Part shown: in pieces, positions 25,936-35,267 of the stretch
How the letters are laid out: each line of letters begins with the position of its first letter
Numbering within the stretch: position 1 is the stretch's first letter
Origin: an uncultured Lachnospiraceae bacterium
GTDB taxonomy: Bacteria > Bacillota > Clostridia > Lachnospirales > Lachnospiraceae
Direction: 5' to 3'
DNA length: 64,000 nt
NCBI GenBank assembly: GCA_934899185.1
Contig: CAKXYI010000009.1
Span: forward strand, 26,944-90,943
Translations under genes and position numbers: made by a program
The notes under the pieces: model-generated
The model's input: only the letters and a program-made list of their open reading frames with translations
Told to the model about the DNA's origin: nothing
Databases searched by the model: none

Positions 25936-26889
25936 TTAAAGTGCTGCATATCCGATCAGGCAAAGTAGTGCCGTGATGATAGAAAATACGGCTACCACCC
26001 TGGTTTCTGACCAGCCGGAAAGTTCAAAATGATGATGGATCGGTGCCATCTTAAATATACGTTTTCCGTGTGTCAGTTTAAAAAATGTCACCTGGATGAT
26101 CACGGATAAGACCTCTACCAGATAGATCAGACCCACGATCAGTATAAAGAGTGGCATCTGTAACATATAAGCCGTTGCTGCCACAAAACCGCCCAGTGCC
26201 AAAGATCCGGTATCTCCCATAAAGACGCTTGCCGGATAGACATTAAAGAGCAAAAATCCTAAAAGTGCTCCCACAACCGCACAGGTCACAGGCTCGATTC
26301 CGCTGTTCATCCCTACGGCTACCACCGTAAAGAATACTGCAACCAACACCGTTACCGAAGATGCCAGACCATCCAGTCCGTCTGTAAAGTTGACACCATT
26401 GACCGTACCGATTACAGCAAAATACATCAGCGGAATGGCAAGCCAGCCCAGATCAATATAATGCCCGCCGGAAAACGGCACCAGCATAGTCAAAGAAACA
26501 TCCGTATAACGCACCAGATATACAGCAAAGATCGTTGTCACCACGATCTGCAAGAGCATTTTCTGCCATGCCAAAAGCCCATCCGAACGACGCAGGACAA
26601 CCTTTAAATAATCATCCAGAAATCCGATGACGCCAAAACCTACCGTAAGAAATACGATCGGTATGATCTTTGGATAACGTGACACATAAAAAAGGGATGT
26701 GATCACGATCGCCGCCAATATGATCAGACCTCCCATGGTCGGCGTTCCTGTCTTAATCTGATGGGACTCCAACTCCTCGCGCTCCGTCTGTCCAACCTTG
26801 AGTCTTCGTAAAAAAGGTATAACAATAGGTCCTAGAATCGTTGCTATCCCAAATGAAATAAGTACCGGAAATAAAATTTTTTCAATCAT
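25936..26889 (-). CDS. mraY: Phospho-N-acetylmuramoyl-pentapeptide transferase MraY
   Basis: 317 residues with ten membrane helices. It makes lipid I on the inner leaflet. Signatures are GTPTMGG, DDYLKV, NFTDGLDGLA and the His cluster PIHHHFEL. The frame is open to 26964, but AAGGAG precedes ATG 26889 and the protein then begins as usual for the family. Confidence 0.96.
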   Translation of the reverse strand: MIEKILFPVLISFGIATILGPIVIPFLRRLKVGQTEREELESHQIKTGTPTMGGLIILAAIVITSLFYVSRYPKIIPIVFLTVGFGVIGFLDDYLKVVLRRSDGLLAWQKMLLQIVVTTIFAVYLVRYTDVSLTMLVPFSGGHYIDLGWLAIPLMYFAVIGTVNGVNFTDGLDGLASSVTVLVAVFFTVVAVGMNSGIEPVTCAVVGALLGFLLFNVYPASVFMGDTGSLALGGFVAATAYMLQMPLFILIVGLIYLVEVLSVIIQVTFFKLTHGKRIFKMAPIHHHFELSGWSETRVVAVFSIITALLCLIGYAAL

Positions 26890-26963
26890 AATGGCTCCTT
26901 GTTTATCATGCATTCTTTTGCAAATTTCAATTTTTCCAACTAAATAGTATAAGTGTTTTAGCA

Positions 26964-28712
26964 CTATTGCGCAACTGCACCATCCGTATTTTTTTCGGTC
27001 TCCTCCACGCCCAGATAAGGCAGGATATTCTCAAACAACCGGCTGCATACCGGTGCCGCGATCGTACCGCCATAATAAATGCCTTGAGGCTCATGGATAA
27101 TGACGATGGCTAAGACCTCCGGATCCTCCGCCGGGGCAAAACCGATAAAGGATGCAATATACTTTCCGCTCCCGCGGGGAAGCATCTGCGATGTCGCCGT
27201 CTTGCCTCCTACGGCAAAGCCTGCGACCTGACCGTTCTTACCGGTCCCCTCCGCAACCACCTGATACAAAAGATTACGCAGGGTCTCGGAGGTCTCCTTT
27301 GATACGACACTTCCTTTGTCCTTGGTCTTATAGGTCTTGGTCACCTTGCCATCGTGATCCCGACAGGTCAGTGCGATATGTGGGGTAACACGTTCTCCCC
27401 CGTTGATCAGAGAGGACACCGTAGATGCCATCTGTATGGGGGTTAATTGGAAAGACTGACCGAAGGAAATGGTCGCCAGTTCCACCGGTCCTACGTTTTT
27501 TAACTGGTGCATGATGGTCGCCCCTTCACCAGGCAGGTCGATCCCAGTCGTCGAAAGCATCTGGAACTGTTCAAAATAATGAAAGAAACGCGGCGCTCCC
27601 AGGCGTAGTCCCAACTGGATAAAGACCGGATTGCAGGAATTCATGATGGCATGGGTAAAATCCTCGCTCCCATGTCCCGTCGTCTTGTGACAACGGATCC
27701 GCGTATCCTCCACCGTGATACTGCCATTACAGTAAAAGGATTCCTCCGGCGTGACCACACCTTCTTCCAGTGCCGCAGCCGTTGTGATGATCTTGAAGGT
27801 CGATCCCGGTTCATAGGTATCACTGATGCAGATATTGCGCCACATCTCATTTAAAAGATCAGTCTTTTCCCCGGTCTGCCCCGCCATGTATTCCGTTAAG
27901 GTAAAAGGTTCCTGCAGGGAAAACTCCGGTACGTTGACCATGGTATAGATCTCCCCATTTTTGGGATTCATGACAAGGATCTCCACACCTGATGCCTGAT
28001 GGCGTTGCATGGTCTGTTCTGCCAACTGAGTGGCAAAACATGAAATGTTATAGTCCAGCGAGACATAAAGATCATCCCCTGCCTCCGGTTCTAGGCGGAC
28101 CTCGCCCAATTCGGCAACCTCCACGCCTCTGGCATCCGTATAGGTCAGGATCTTTCCATCCTCCCCCTGCAAAGCCTCATCATAATAAGCCTCCAGCCCG
28201 ATGATACCCTGATTGTCACCGCCGGTAAAACCTAAGACCCTGGATAAGATGCGGTCATAGGGATAATAGCGCTTGTAGTCATCATCCACCTTGACCCCTG
28301 CAAGATCATAGGCGCGGATGGCATCTCCAATGTCTTTTTCCACATTGGTCTTGATCTTTTCGATGGAGGATACCTTTTCTACTTTCTTTCGTATTTCTTC
28401 CTCCGTCAGCCCCAGTTCCTTGGTCAAACAGGAAATGACCGCCTCCGGATCCTCAATCTGGTTATGTATGATAGAAATTGTGCATACCGTCTTATTCGAT
28501 GCAAGAATTACGCCATTTCTATCAATAATGCGCCCTCTTGCCGCCTTCACCTTGCGTTCCCGCTGTTCCACCTCTACCGCCAGTTCCGCGTAATGGCTTG
28601 CCCGAAAGATCATCAGATAGCCTACACGCAGCCCTAAAGCCAACAACGCGACGATAAAGGTCCCACCGACCAGTTTTGCCTTTCGGTGGGAGTACACACG
28701 CAATCGTTCCAT
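26964..28712 (-). CDS. Class B penicillin-binding protein (SpoVD/FtsI type)
   Basis: 582 residues: short cytoplasmic head, one membrane helix (about 16-36), PBP dimerisation domain and transpeptidase domain. The SxxK motif is EPGSTFKI and the SxN motif is NSCNP. The third motif reads KTAT (GGKTATSQ) instead of the usual KTGT. No PASTA domain is present. It is the second of two tandem class B PBPs; the position next to mraY suggests SpoVD, but the sequence does not prove it. GGAGG is 6 nt before the ATG. Confidence 0.9.
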   Translation of the reverse strand: MERLRVYSHRKAKLVGGTFIVALLALGLRVGYLMIFRASHYAELAVEVEQRERKVKAARGRIIDRNGVILASNKTVCTISIIHNQIEDPEAVISCLTKELGLTEEEIRKKVEKVSSIEKIKTNVEKDIGDAIRAYDLAGVKVDDDYKRYYPYDRILSRVLGFTGGDNQGIIGLEAYYDEALQGEDGKILTYTDARGVEVAELGEVRLEPEAGDDLYVSLDYNISCFATQLAEQTMQRHQASGVEILVMNPKNGEIYTMVNVPEFSLQEPFTLTEYMAGQTGEKTDLLNEMWRNICISDTYEPGSTFKIITTAAALEEGVVTPEESFYCNGSITVEDTRIRCHKTTGHGSEDFTHAIMNSCNPVFIQLGLRLGAPRFFHYFEQFQMLSTTGIDLPGEGATIMHQLKNVGPVELATISFGQSFQLTPIQMASTVSSLINGGERVTPHIALTCRDHDGKVTKTYKTKDKGSVVSKETSETLRNLLYQVVAEGTGKNGQVAGFAVGGKTATSQMLPRGSGKYIASFIGFAPAEDPEVLAIVIIHEPQGIYYGGTIAAPVCSRLFENILPYLGVEETEKNTDGAVAQ

Positions 28713-28743
28713 GCCAAGCCTCCATAAAACGCTTTATCACATT

Positions 28744-30609
28744 TTATTCTGCCGCCACAGAATCCATACGTTCAATATTCATATAAGGTAAGATTTGTGA
28801 AAAAATATTCTTTGCAATGTAGGAGGATTGTGAGCAATGTGACTGGTCTGCCACATGTGGCTCATCCACGACCACATAGACCACAACCTGAGGATCGTCT
28901 ACCGGCGCAAATCCGATAAAGGATACCACATAATTGCCGGACCCACGCGGCACTTTTTCCGCCGTACCGGTCTTACCTCCAATGGCATAGCCCTCGACTG
29001 CTGCCTTGGCACCGGTTCCCTCACTGACAACTGTGTACATATAATCGCGCAGGGTGTCACTGACTTCCTGAGAAACTGTTTCCTTGGTCACGACCGGGCT
29101 GATCTCCTGTACGGTATTTCCGGAATCATCTACGATCTTTTTGACCACATGCGGCTGATAGATATTTCCACCGTTGATCAGGGAGCAAAAGGAGGATGCC
29201 AACTGGATCATAGTCACATTGAAGCCCTGTCCGAAAGAAGAAACGGCAAGGTTGGACTCCGTCTGTGCCAACTGTTCCTCACTAAAGATCAGGGATGCCG
29301 TAGATGCCTCGCCCGGCAGGTCAATGCCTGTCTTTTGTCCGAACCCGTATTCCCTGCTGTATTTTGCAAAGTTGGCAGGTCCGATGGCACGCACCATCTG
29401 CATCAGGGCATCGTTGCAGGAATCCCTCAGAGCCCCACGCAGGTCTTCGGTGCCGTGGCCGCTACGGTTGACACAGTGGATCTCATGTCCGCTGACCCAC
29501 TCGCTACCATCGCAGATATAGGTCTCATCCCCACGCAGACTTCCGGAGTCCAGTCCCATAGCCTCGGTAAAAGGCTTAAAGGTAGAACCCGGTTCAAAGG
29601 TATTTGTGATCGTATAATTCTGCCAAAGTTTATTGAGCTGGTTCATCTTGTCCTCGTCCGACATGCCCGCCAGTTCTTCCTCTGTAAAGTATGCACTCAG
29701 ATCCTTTGGATTATTCAGATCAAAGGTCGGATAGGATGCCATGGCAAGCACATCTCCGTTTTGCGGATTCATAACAAGGACTGCCGTATTATTACTGCCG
29801 GTCGTCGCCCCTTCCGTCTCCTGTTTCATCTCCTCGTTTGCCTGTAAGATGGCATTCTCCACGATGGACTGGATATTGGTGTCTAATGTCGTCACCAGAG
29901 AATAACCGTTTTCCGGCTCAATGACCGTCTGCTCCAGATTGCTGTCGGCATTCAGATAGCCATAAGATCTGCCGTTGGTTCCATTTAAGGTATCGTTATA
30001 CTGGTTTTCCAAGCCAATCACACCGGTCGTTGCATTAGCAAAGCCGATCAGGGCACTTGCCAGAGAATTGTAAGGATAAGTTCTTGTATATTCTTTTTCA
30101 AACCAGATCCCCGTGATCTGATCCTTGGTATCCTCGCCATTCATCAGGGCTTCAAAAGCCGCCTTTTCCTCATAGGAAACATGCTTTGCCAGCACCGTAT
30201 ACTCCCGATCCGGGTTGTCTGTGATCTCCTGATTGACCTGGTCTGCTGTGATCTCCGGGAAACACTGGGTCAGATAGGCGATGGTCGAAGATGTCTTTTC
30301 CTTGTTTGCATTCAAGACCTTGCTGTCCAGGATGACATTATAAACATCTACGCTTGTCGCCAGAACCGTCCCCTTTGTATCTACGATATCTCCACGCTTA
30401 TAAGGGATGATCGTACTATCATATTCCTGCTGTGAAAGCACGATCTTTTCGTATTTCTCCCCACTTGTATATTCGATATACATGAGTCGGAAGATCAAAC
30501 CCACAAAAAGAATGCATAATACTCCAAAAACAATGTAAAGCTTATTATGCATTCTCCTAAGTAACTTTTTCGGTTTTTTTCTTCTGCTTCTTCGTATCTG
30601 TCTAGCCAA
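28744..30609 (-). CDS. Class B penicillin-binding protein (FtsI/PBP2B type)
   Basis: 621 residues with a basic head, a membrane helix (about 24-44), dimerisation domain and transpeptidase domain. All three active-site motifs are standard: EPGSTFKP, DSCND and KTGTAEK. It follows ftsL directly, so it is the likely septal transpeptidase. The start is TTG at 30609 with GGAG 8 nt upstream. Confidence 0.93.
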   Translation of the reverse strand: MARQIRRSRRKKPKKLLRRMHNKLYIVFGVLCILFVGLIFRLMYIEYTSGEKYEKIVLSQQEYDSTIIPYKRGDIVDTKGTVLATSVDVYNVILDSKVLNANKEKTSSTIAYLTQCFPEITADQVNQEITDNPDREYTVLAKHVSYEEKAAFEALMNGEDTKDQITGIWFEKEYTRTYPYNSLASALIGFANATTGVIGLENQYNDTLNGTNGRSYGYLNADSNLEQTVIEPENGYSLVTTLDTNIQSIVENAILQANEEMKQETEGATTGSNNTAVLVMNPQNGDVLAMASYPTFDLNNPKDLSAYFTEEELAGMSDEDKMNQLNKLWQNYTITNTFEPGSTFKPFTEAMGLDSGSLRGDETYICDGSEWVSGHEIHCVNRSGHGTEDLRGALRDSCNDALMQMVRAIGPANFAKYSREYGFGQKTGIDLPGEASTASLIFSEEQLAQTESNLAVSSFGQGFNVTMIQLASSFCSLINGGNIYQPHVVKKIVDDSGNTVQEISPVVTKETVSQEVSDTLRDYMYTVVSEGTGAKAAVEGYAIGGKTGTAEKVPRGSGNYVVSFIGFAPVDDPQVVVYVVVDEPHVADQSHCSQSSYIAKNIFSQILPYMNIERMDSVAAE

Positions 30610-30625
30610 TCCAAAAACTCCTATC

Positions 30626-31093
30626 CTATGGAATATTGTGATACTGGTTCATATAATCACTGCTATCCATATCATAATACACGATCTGGTCAGCATTTGC
30701 ATAGACCATGCCCATCTCATTGATGGCAGCCGTCTTGATGTCGCCTAAATTGGTTGCACTGGCAATGCGGCTCTCGGTTGCACTGTTGGATGCCTTGAGA
30801 TCAGAAATATTCTGCTCCAAAGCCGAAATATTATCCATATGTGTCGTGATGCTGTTGGTCAGATTGATATAGCCTACAAAAAGACCTACCAATGCAACTG
30901 CCACGGATACGATATACATAGAATAGACACGTTTGCGGCGCATGGCTGCCTGTGCTTTGCGTCTTTCCTGTCTTCTCCTTCTTTCTCTTTCTTCACGGAT
31001 CTCACGCTCTCTGGTATGGCGGTCCGGAAGCGGCTGCTCTACCTGTCGTACGGTATTGCCATCTGTATAATAATAAGTCTTTACCTCAGTCAT
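30626..31093 (-). CDS. ftsL: FtsL-like cell division protein
   Basis: 155 residues: a long, highly charged cytoplasmic region rich in Arg and Glu, one membrane helix (about 65-85) and an extracellular coiled coil of about 40 residues. This is FtsL topology in the normal FtsL position between rsmH and the first PBP, with a longer cytoplasmic part than B. subtilis FtsL. AGGAGAGGACT precedes ATG 31093, which is preferred over the upstream ATG at 31111. Confidence 0.8.
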   Translation of the reverse strand: MTEVKTYYYTDGNTVRQVEQPLPDRHTREREIREERERRRRQERRKAQAAMRRKRVYSMYIVSVAVALVGLFVGYINLTNSITTHMDNISALEQNISDLKASNSATESRIASATNLGDIKTAAINEMGMVYANADQIVYYDMDSSDYMNQYHNIP

Positions 31094-31120
31094 AGTCCTC
31101 TCCTTTTTCAAACTCCCAAA

Positions 31121-32068
31121 CTATCTGCTGCTTGTCCCTCTTTCAAATACACGTAATTTTGCACTTCGTGATCTGGTATTTTCTTCCAGTTCCTTTTCGG
31201 ATGGAAGGATCGGTTTTCTTGTGATCACACGTCCTTGGGACTTCTTTCCACACACACATACCGGAAAATCTTTCGGGCAGGTACATGGATCCTGATTTTT
31301 CTTAAAAGTATTCTTTACGATGCGGTCTTCCAAAGAATGGAAGGTAATGATGCAGATCCTGCCGTCCTCGGCTAAAAGATCGATAAATGCATCCAGATTT
31401 TGTTCCAGCACATCCAATTCCCGATTGAGTTCAATGCGGATCGCCTGATACGTGCGCTTTGCCGGATGTCCGCCGGTGACCTGTAATTTTTTCGGGATCG
31501 ACCGCTCAATGACCTGATTTAACTGCCCTGCTCTTGTGATCCGCTCTTTTTGGCGTTCTTTTACGATATTCTTGGCAATGTTCTTTGCAAATCGATCTTC
31601 TCCGTAGTCTCTGATGATGCGATAAAGGTCTTCCTCAGAATAGTCATTGACGATATCCGCTGCTGTCATCGGGTTGTCCTGATCCATGCGCATATCCAAA
31701 GGTGCATCCTCGACCATGTAGGAAAACCCTCTCTCCGGTGTATCTAACTGAAAAGAAGATACGCCTAGGTCTAAAAGAATACCGTCTACCTTATCAATGC
31801 CAAGTTCATGGACTCTCTCGACCATGGCTTCATAATTGCTGTGTACCAAAGTCACACGGTCTGCAAATGGTCTTAGTCTCTCGCCTGCGGCTTCCAACGC
31901 ATCGTAGTCCTGATCGATACCGATCAGGCGTCCTGTCGTCAGTCGTTTGGCAATCTCATAAGAATGTCCGCCGCCGCCGAGTGTTCCGTCTACATAGATA
32001 CCGTCTTCTTTGATATGTAATTGTTCAATCGTCTCCGGTAAGAGTACCGAATAATGCTTAAAGTCCAT
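31121..32068 (-). CDS. rsmH: 16S rRNA (cytosine-1402-N4)-methyltransferase RsmH
   Basis: 315 residues. The SAM-binding motif is GTLGGGGHS, with the RsmH-specific [11 protein letters not shown] and [17 protein letters not shown]. It methylates C1402 in the ribosomal P site. It is the second gene of the dcw operon, 13 bp after mraZ. Confidence 0.97.
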   Translation of the reverse strand: MDFKHYSVLLPETIEQLHIKEDGIYVDGTLGGGGHSYEIAKRLTTGRLIGIDQDYDALEAAGERLRPFADRVTLVHSNYEAMVERVHELGIDKVDGILLDLGVSSFQLDTPERGFSYMVEDAPLDMRMDQDNPMTAADIVNDYSEEDLYRIIRDYGEDRFAKNIAKNIVKERQKERITRAGQLNQVIERSIPKKLQVTGGHPAKRTYQAIRIELNRELDVLEQNLDAFIDLLAEDGRICIITFHSLEDRIVKNTFKKNQDPCTCPKDFPVCVCGKKSQGRVITRKPILPSEKELEENTRSRSAKLRVFERGTSSR

Positions 32069-32081
32069 CTATGTCCCACTC

Positions 32082-32513
32082 CTAAATACTCAGTCCTAAC
32101 TCAGCCATATGCTCTACGATCTCGTCCATGTCATCATAAGAACTTGCATCCGCATAACGCTCCTTGTCCCAGATCTCGATCTTGGTCAGAACACCTACTA
32201 AGACAACATCCTTTTCCAGTCCTGCAAATTCACGAAGTACCGATGGGATCAGAATACGTCCCTGCTTGTCCACCTCACACATGGCAGCACCCGCAAAGAA
32301 GAAACGCATAAATTTGCGTGCGTCTTTTGTTGTCAGATTGACTTCGCGGAACTTCTCCTCAATGCGCTTCCATTCTTCCTGGGAATATACGTACAAACAG
32401 CCGTCCACGCCTTTTGTCACAACGAACTGATCGCCCAACTGTTCACGAAACTTTGCCGGAACAATAAGTCTGCCCTTGGCATCTACGCTATGACTATATT
32501 CGCCCATGAACAT
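32082..32513 (-). CDS. mraZ: Transcriptional regulator MraZ
   Basis: 143 residues with two SpoVT/AbrB-like halves; [14 protein letters not shown] and [14 protein letters not shown] are the two repeated DNA-binding motifs. MraZ binds short direct repeats ahead of its own operon. Here six such repeats lie at 32547-32606, just upstream of the AGGAGG. First gene of the dcw operon. Confidence 0.97.
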   Translation of the reverse strand: MFMGEYSHSVDAKGRLIVPAKFREQLGDQFVVTKGVDGCLYVYSQEEWKRIEEKFREVNLTTKDARKFMRFFFAGAAMCEVDKQGRILIPSVLREFAGLEKDVVLVGVLTKIEIWDKERYADASSYDDMDEIVEHMAELGLSI

Positions 32514-32546
32514 AACTGCTGTACCTCCTTTCCCCTAGCATCTTAT

Positions 32547-32606
32547 CCACGAAATTATCCACTTATCCACCACTTCATGACACTGTGTACCACTTCGCAC
32601 CACTTT
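32547..32606 (-). promoter_or_regulatory. MraZ operator: six phased GTGG/GTGT repeats
   Basis: Reading the minus strand, GTGG units begin at 32603, 32593, 32573, 32562 and 32550, with GTGT at 32583. The steps are 10, 10, 10, 11 and 12 bp, so all lie on nearly the same DNA face. Known MraZ sites are direct repeats with a 10-bp period. Three TTATCCAC sequences on the plus strand (32543-32571) look like DnaA boxes, but two of them are the complement of these units. Confidence 0.7.
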
Positions 32607-32640
32607 TATGATTATTTTAGGGTATTAAAGGGCAAAAAGC

Positions 32641-32678
32641 AAGCCCGAAAACCTTGTAAAATCAAGGCTTTCGGGCTT
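32641..32678. terminator. Strong hairpin between lgt and mraZ
   Basis: AAGCCCGAAA and CCTTG pair with CAAGG and TTTCGGGCTT around a 6-nt loop, a 15-bp stem with one mismatch. On the minus strand GCTTTTTG follows, so it can end lgt transcripts, about 130 bp after the lgt stop codon. The stretch 32679-32807 holds nothing else that I can identify. Confidence 0.65.
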
Positions 32679-32807
32679 GTGGTAGATGGTGGTGGCAAAT
32701 CCCTCTACTATTTCTTGTGTCCTTTTATTTTTAGGCACAAGTTCTTGTGGTTTTGTCCCTTTTTATACGTTTTTCTTCCAGTGTATAAAAATTTTTACAA
32801 TATTTAA

Positions 32808-33683
32808 TTATAATTTTTGTGCATTATTTTGTTTGGACTTGTGCAGACCAAGGGCAAAAAGGATCAGGGCAACCGCCATCAAAACCAGTGCCAGTGCCTG
32901 TGATACCGGAAATCCGGTGACCCACATCTTCAACTGGTCGGTACGCAATCCTTCGATCCAGAAACGTCCCAATCCATAAAAGAAGAGATAAAAGTAGAAA
33001 AACTCTCCGTGAAACTTCTTGTGTTTTGTCATTGCCAGTATAAAGATCAAAAGTGCCAGATTCCAGAGGGATTCATACAAGAAGGTCGGGTGTACCTGCA
33101 CATAGGTCACGCCGTCCGCCACCCTCGCATGTGCCAGCATCTCCTGCGTAATGTCATCCATGGACCGCACAGCATTGAGTGGCAATTCCATGGCAAAGAG
33201 TCCATCCGTGTATTGCCCGAAGGCTTCCCGGTTAAAGAAGTTGCCCCAGCGTCCCAGGATCTGTCCGACCAGAAGTCCCGGTGCCGCCAGATCTGCAAAC
33301 TGTAGGAATGGGATCTTTTTGATCCGGCACATGATATAGGCTGTCAGAATCCCGGCGAGCACACCGCCGTAAATGGCAAGACCGCCCTGTCTGATATTAA
33401 AGATCGACAGCAGATTATCCTTATAATAGTCCCAAGCGAACGCTACATAGTAGATCCTTGCCCCGATCACAGCAAAAATAATGGTAAAAATGCAGATATC
33501 CAGGCATTGATCCGGGTCAAGTCCGTCTTTTTTTGCCCGGTGTAAGATCAGGGAAACCCCCAGCAGCATGCCAAGTGCAATGATCATGCCGTAGTAAGCG
33601 ATCGTAATGCCAAAGACATTTATATTCTTTCCTACATGTTCCAGATAGATATGTAGGTTTGGAAAATTGATATCCATATTCAT
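32808..33683 (-). CDS. lgt: Prolipoprotein diacylglyceryl transferase Lgt
   Basis: 291 residues with seven membrane helices. The Lgt signature is GRWGNFFNREAFG, and the HPTFLYES and FWIEGLRTDQ segments are conserved. It attaches diacylglycerol to the lipobox cysteine of lipoproteins. AAGGCGG precedes the ATG. It appears to be a single-gene unit between two terminators. Confidence 0.96.
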   Translation of the reverse strand: MNMDINFPNLHIYLEHVGKNINVFGITIAYYGMIIALGMLLGVSLILHRAKKDGLDPDQCLDICIFTIIFAVIGARIYYVAFAWDYYKDNLLSIFNIRQGGLAIYGGVLAGILTAYIMCRIKKIPFLQFADLAAPGLLVGQILGRWGNFFNREAFGQYTDGLFAMELPLNAVRSMDDITQEMLAHARVADGVTYVQVHPTFLYESLWNLALLIFILAMTKHKKFHGEFFYFYLFFYGLGRFWIEGLRTDQLKMWVTGFPVSQALALVLMAVALILFALGLHKSKQNNAQKL

Positions 33684-33741
33684 TTTTAAAATCCGCCTTT
33701 CCTTTTCCTATTCCCATACTCTAGCACATTTTATGCCATAG

Positions 33742-33776
33742 AAAAAGACCCGCAAAAAAAACATGCGGATCTTTTT
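33742..33776 (-). terminator. Terminator of the DUF1540 gene
   Basis: AAAAAGA-CCGC arms (33742-33776) form a hairpin with A/T flanks; on the minus strand the stem is followed by CTTTTTC. It lies 12 bp after the stop codon of the DUF1540 gene. Confidence 0.75.
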
Positions 33777-33787
33777 CATCTTTTTCC

Positions 33788-34096
33788 TTATTTCATGGCA
33801 AAACTTGCACACATGGTCTGTCCGACACCTGTACTGTCAGCAATATTCACACTTCCCGCCTCACACTTGCCAGAGGCATTGTAATGGCAGTTCTTAGCAT
33901 CACAGGTGATCTCTGTTACACCATCCGGCTCTCCTGCTCTGTTGCAGGCACATCCATCTTTGCCCACTTCATAGTTACCGCAATATGTCTCATCACTCTT
34001 CTTTGCGCTTGTACCTTCCACAGTAATGCCTGCTCTGGCACACATCTTGTCCGCATTGTAACGGCACTCTGTTGCTCTACAATCTAATTGTGTCAT
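33788..34096 (-). CDS. Cys-rich protein with two DUF1540 domains
   Basis: 102 residues with two similar halves. Each has the DUF1540 pattern (LDCRATECRYNADKMC and ITCDAKNCHYNASGKC) followed by a later Cys, giving about nine cysteines in all. The family is common in spore-forming Clostridia and probably binds metal through its cysteines; a function is not established. GGAG precedes the ATG by 7 nt. It has its own terminator. Confidence 0.88.
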   Translation of the reverse strand: MTQLDCRATECRYNADKMCARAGITVEGTSAKKSDETYCGNYEVGKDGCACNRAGEPDGVTEITCDAKNCHYNASGKCEAGSVNIADSTGVGQTMCASFAMK

Positions 34097-34128
34097 ACAA
34101 AAACTCCTTTCTCGCCATAGGGCGAATG

Positions 34129-34162
34129 CAAAAATAGCAGCCTGCCTTATGCAAGCTGCTAT
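34129..34162 (-). terminator. Terminator of pheS-pheT-queA
   Basis: On the minus strand ATAGCAGC and GCTGCTAT form an 8-bp stem followed by TTTTTGC. It lies 65 bp after the queA stop codon and 33 bp before the DUF1540 start. Confidence 0.75.
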
Positions 34163-34226
34163 ACTATTATGTCCTCTTACATCTCTCCTATGCGGCTAGG
34201 ACGATTGTATTTTAAAAAGCGCAATT

Positions 34227-35252
34227 TTAAATAATGAGCATGGCATCGCCAAAACTAAAGAAGCGATAGCGTTCTTTTACAGCCTCCTCATATGCTGCCA
34301 TGACGTGTTCCCTGCCGGCAAGGGCAGAAACCAGCATGACAAGTGTAGATTCCGGCAGATGGAAATTCGTGATCAGTCCATCAATGACCTTGAACTGATA
34401 GCCCGGATAGATGAAGATATCCGTCCAGCCGCTCTTAGCATGCAAGGTGCCGTCCGCTTCTGCAGCCGACTCCAGTGTTCTCGTACTGGTAGTCCCGACG
34501 GAAATGATGCGTCCACCGTTTTTTCTGGTCGTATTGATCAATTCTGCCGCTTCTTCCGAGATCTGAAAGAATTCGGAATGCATATGGTGGTCTAAGACAT
34601 CATCCACTTTGACTGGGCGGAAAGTGCCAAGTCCTACATGCAAAGTAACCTCCGCAATGGATACCCCCATGTCACGGATCTCCTGTAGGAGTTCTTTAGT
34701 AAAATGCAAACCTGCAGTCGGTGCTGCCGCAGAACCGTCATACTTGGCATAGACCGTCTGATAACGGTTCTTATCTTTGAGTTCGTGTGTGATATAAGGT
34801 GGTAGCGGCATCTGTCCCAACTGGTCTAAGATTTCCTCAAAGATTCCTTCATAGTCGAAACGGATCAAACGGTTGCCTTCGTCCACAATATCAATAACCT
34901 CTCCCCTTAAAAGTCCACCGCCAAAAGTCAGGCGTGTGCCGATCCTTGCCTTTTTGCCCGGTTTTACCAGTGTCTCCCAGACATCATCGCTTTTCCGCTT
35001 CAAAAGCAGGATCTCGACCTTGCCTCCGGTCTCTTCGCGCTCTCCATACAAACGTGCCGGTATGACCTTGGTGTTATTGATGACCAGACAATCGCCCGGT
35101 CTTAAATATTCCTTGATATCATAAAAATGGCGATGCGTAACATCGCCACTTTTTTTATCAAGGATCATAAGTCTCGAATTTGATCTTTTTTCCAGTGGAT
35201 CCTGTGCGATCAGTTCCTCCGGAAGATCATAATAAAAGTCTTTTACATCCAT
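34227..35252 (-). CDS. queA: S-adenosylmethionine:tRNA ribosyltransferase-isomerase QueA
   Basis: 341 residues. It transfers the ribosyl part of SAM to preQ1 in tRNA, forming epoxyqueuosine. Typical segments are [26 protein letters not shown] and [10 protein letters not shown]. It starts 15 bp after pheT, so it belongs to the pheST transcript. No other queuosine gene is in the window. Confidence 0.97.
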   Translation of the reverse strand: MDVKDFYYDLPEELIAQDPLEKRSNSRLMILDKKSGDVTHRHFYDIKEYLRPGDCLVINNTKVIPARLYGEREETGGKVEILLLKRKSDDVWETLVKPGKKARIGTRLTFGGGLLRGEVIDIVDEGNRLIRFDYEGIFEEILDQLGQMPLPPYITHELKDKNRYQTVYAKYDGSAAAPTAGLHFTKELLQEIRDMGVSIAEVTLHVGLGTFRPVKVDDVLDHHMHSEFFQISEEAAELINTTRKNGGRIISVGTTSTRTLESAAEADGTLHAKSGWTDIFIYPGYQFKVIDGLITNFHLPESTLVMLVSALAGREHVMAAYEEAVKERYRFFSFGDAMLII

Positions 35253-35267
35253 TTTCTTTTTCCTTAA

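Noticed and set aside
28855..29847. A 330-codon plus-strand reading frame
   Set aside because: It lies fully antisense to the FtsI-type PBP gene, which has all expected motifs; codon use and composition fit a shadow frame.
32543..32571. Three TTATCCAC sequences that look like DnaA boxes upstream of mraZ
   Set aside because: They overlap and are largely the complement of the GTGGAT units of the MraZ array, each misses the last consensus base, and no replication origin genes are nearby.
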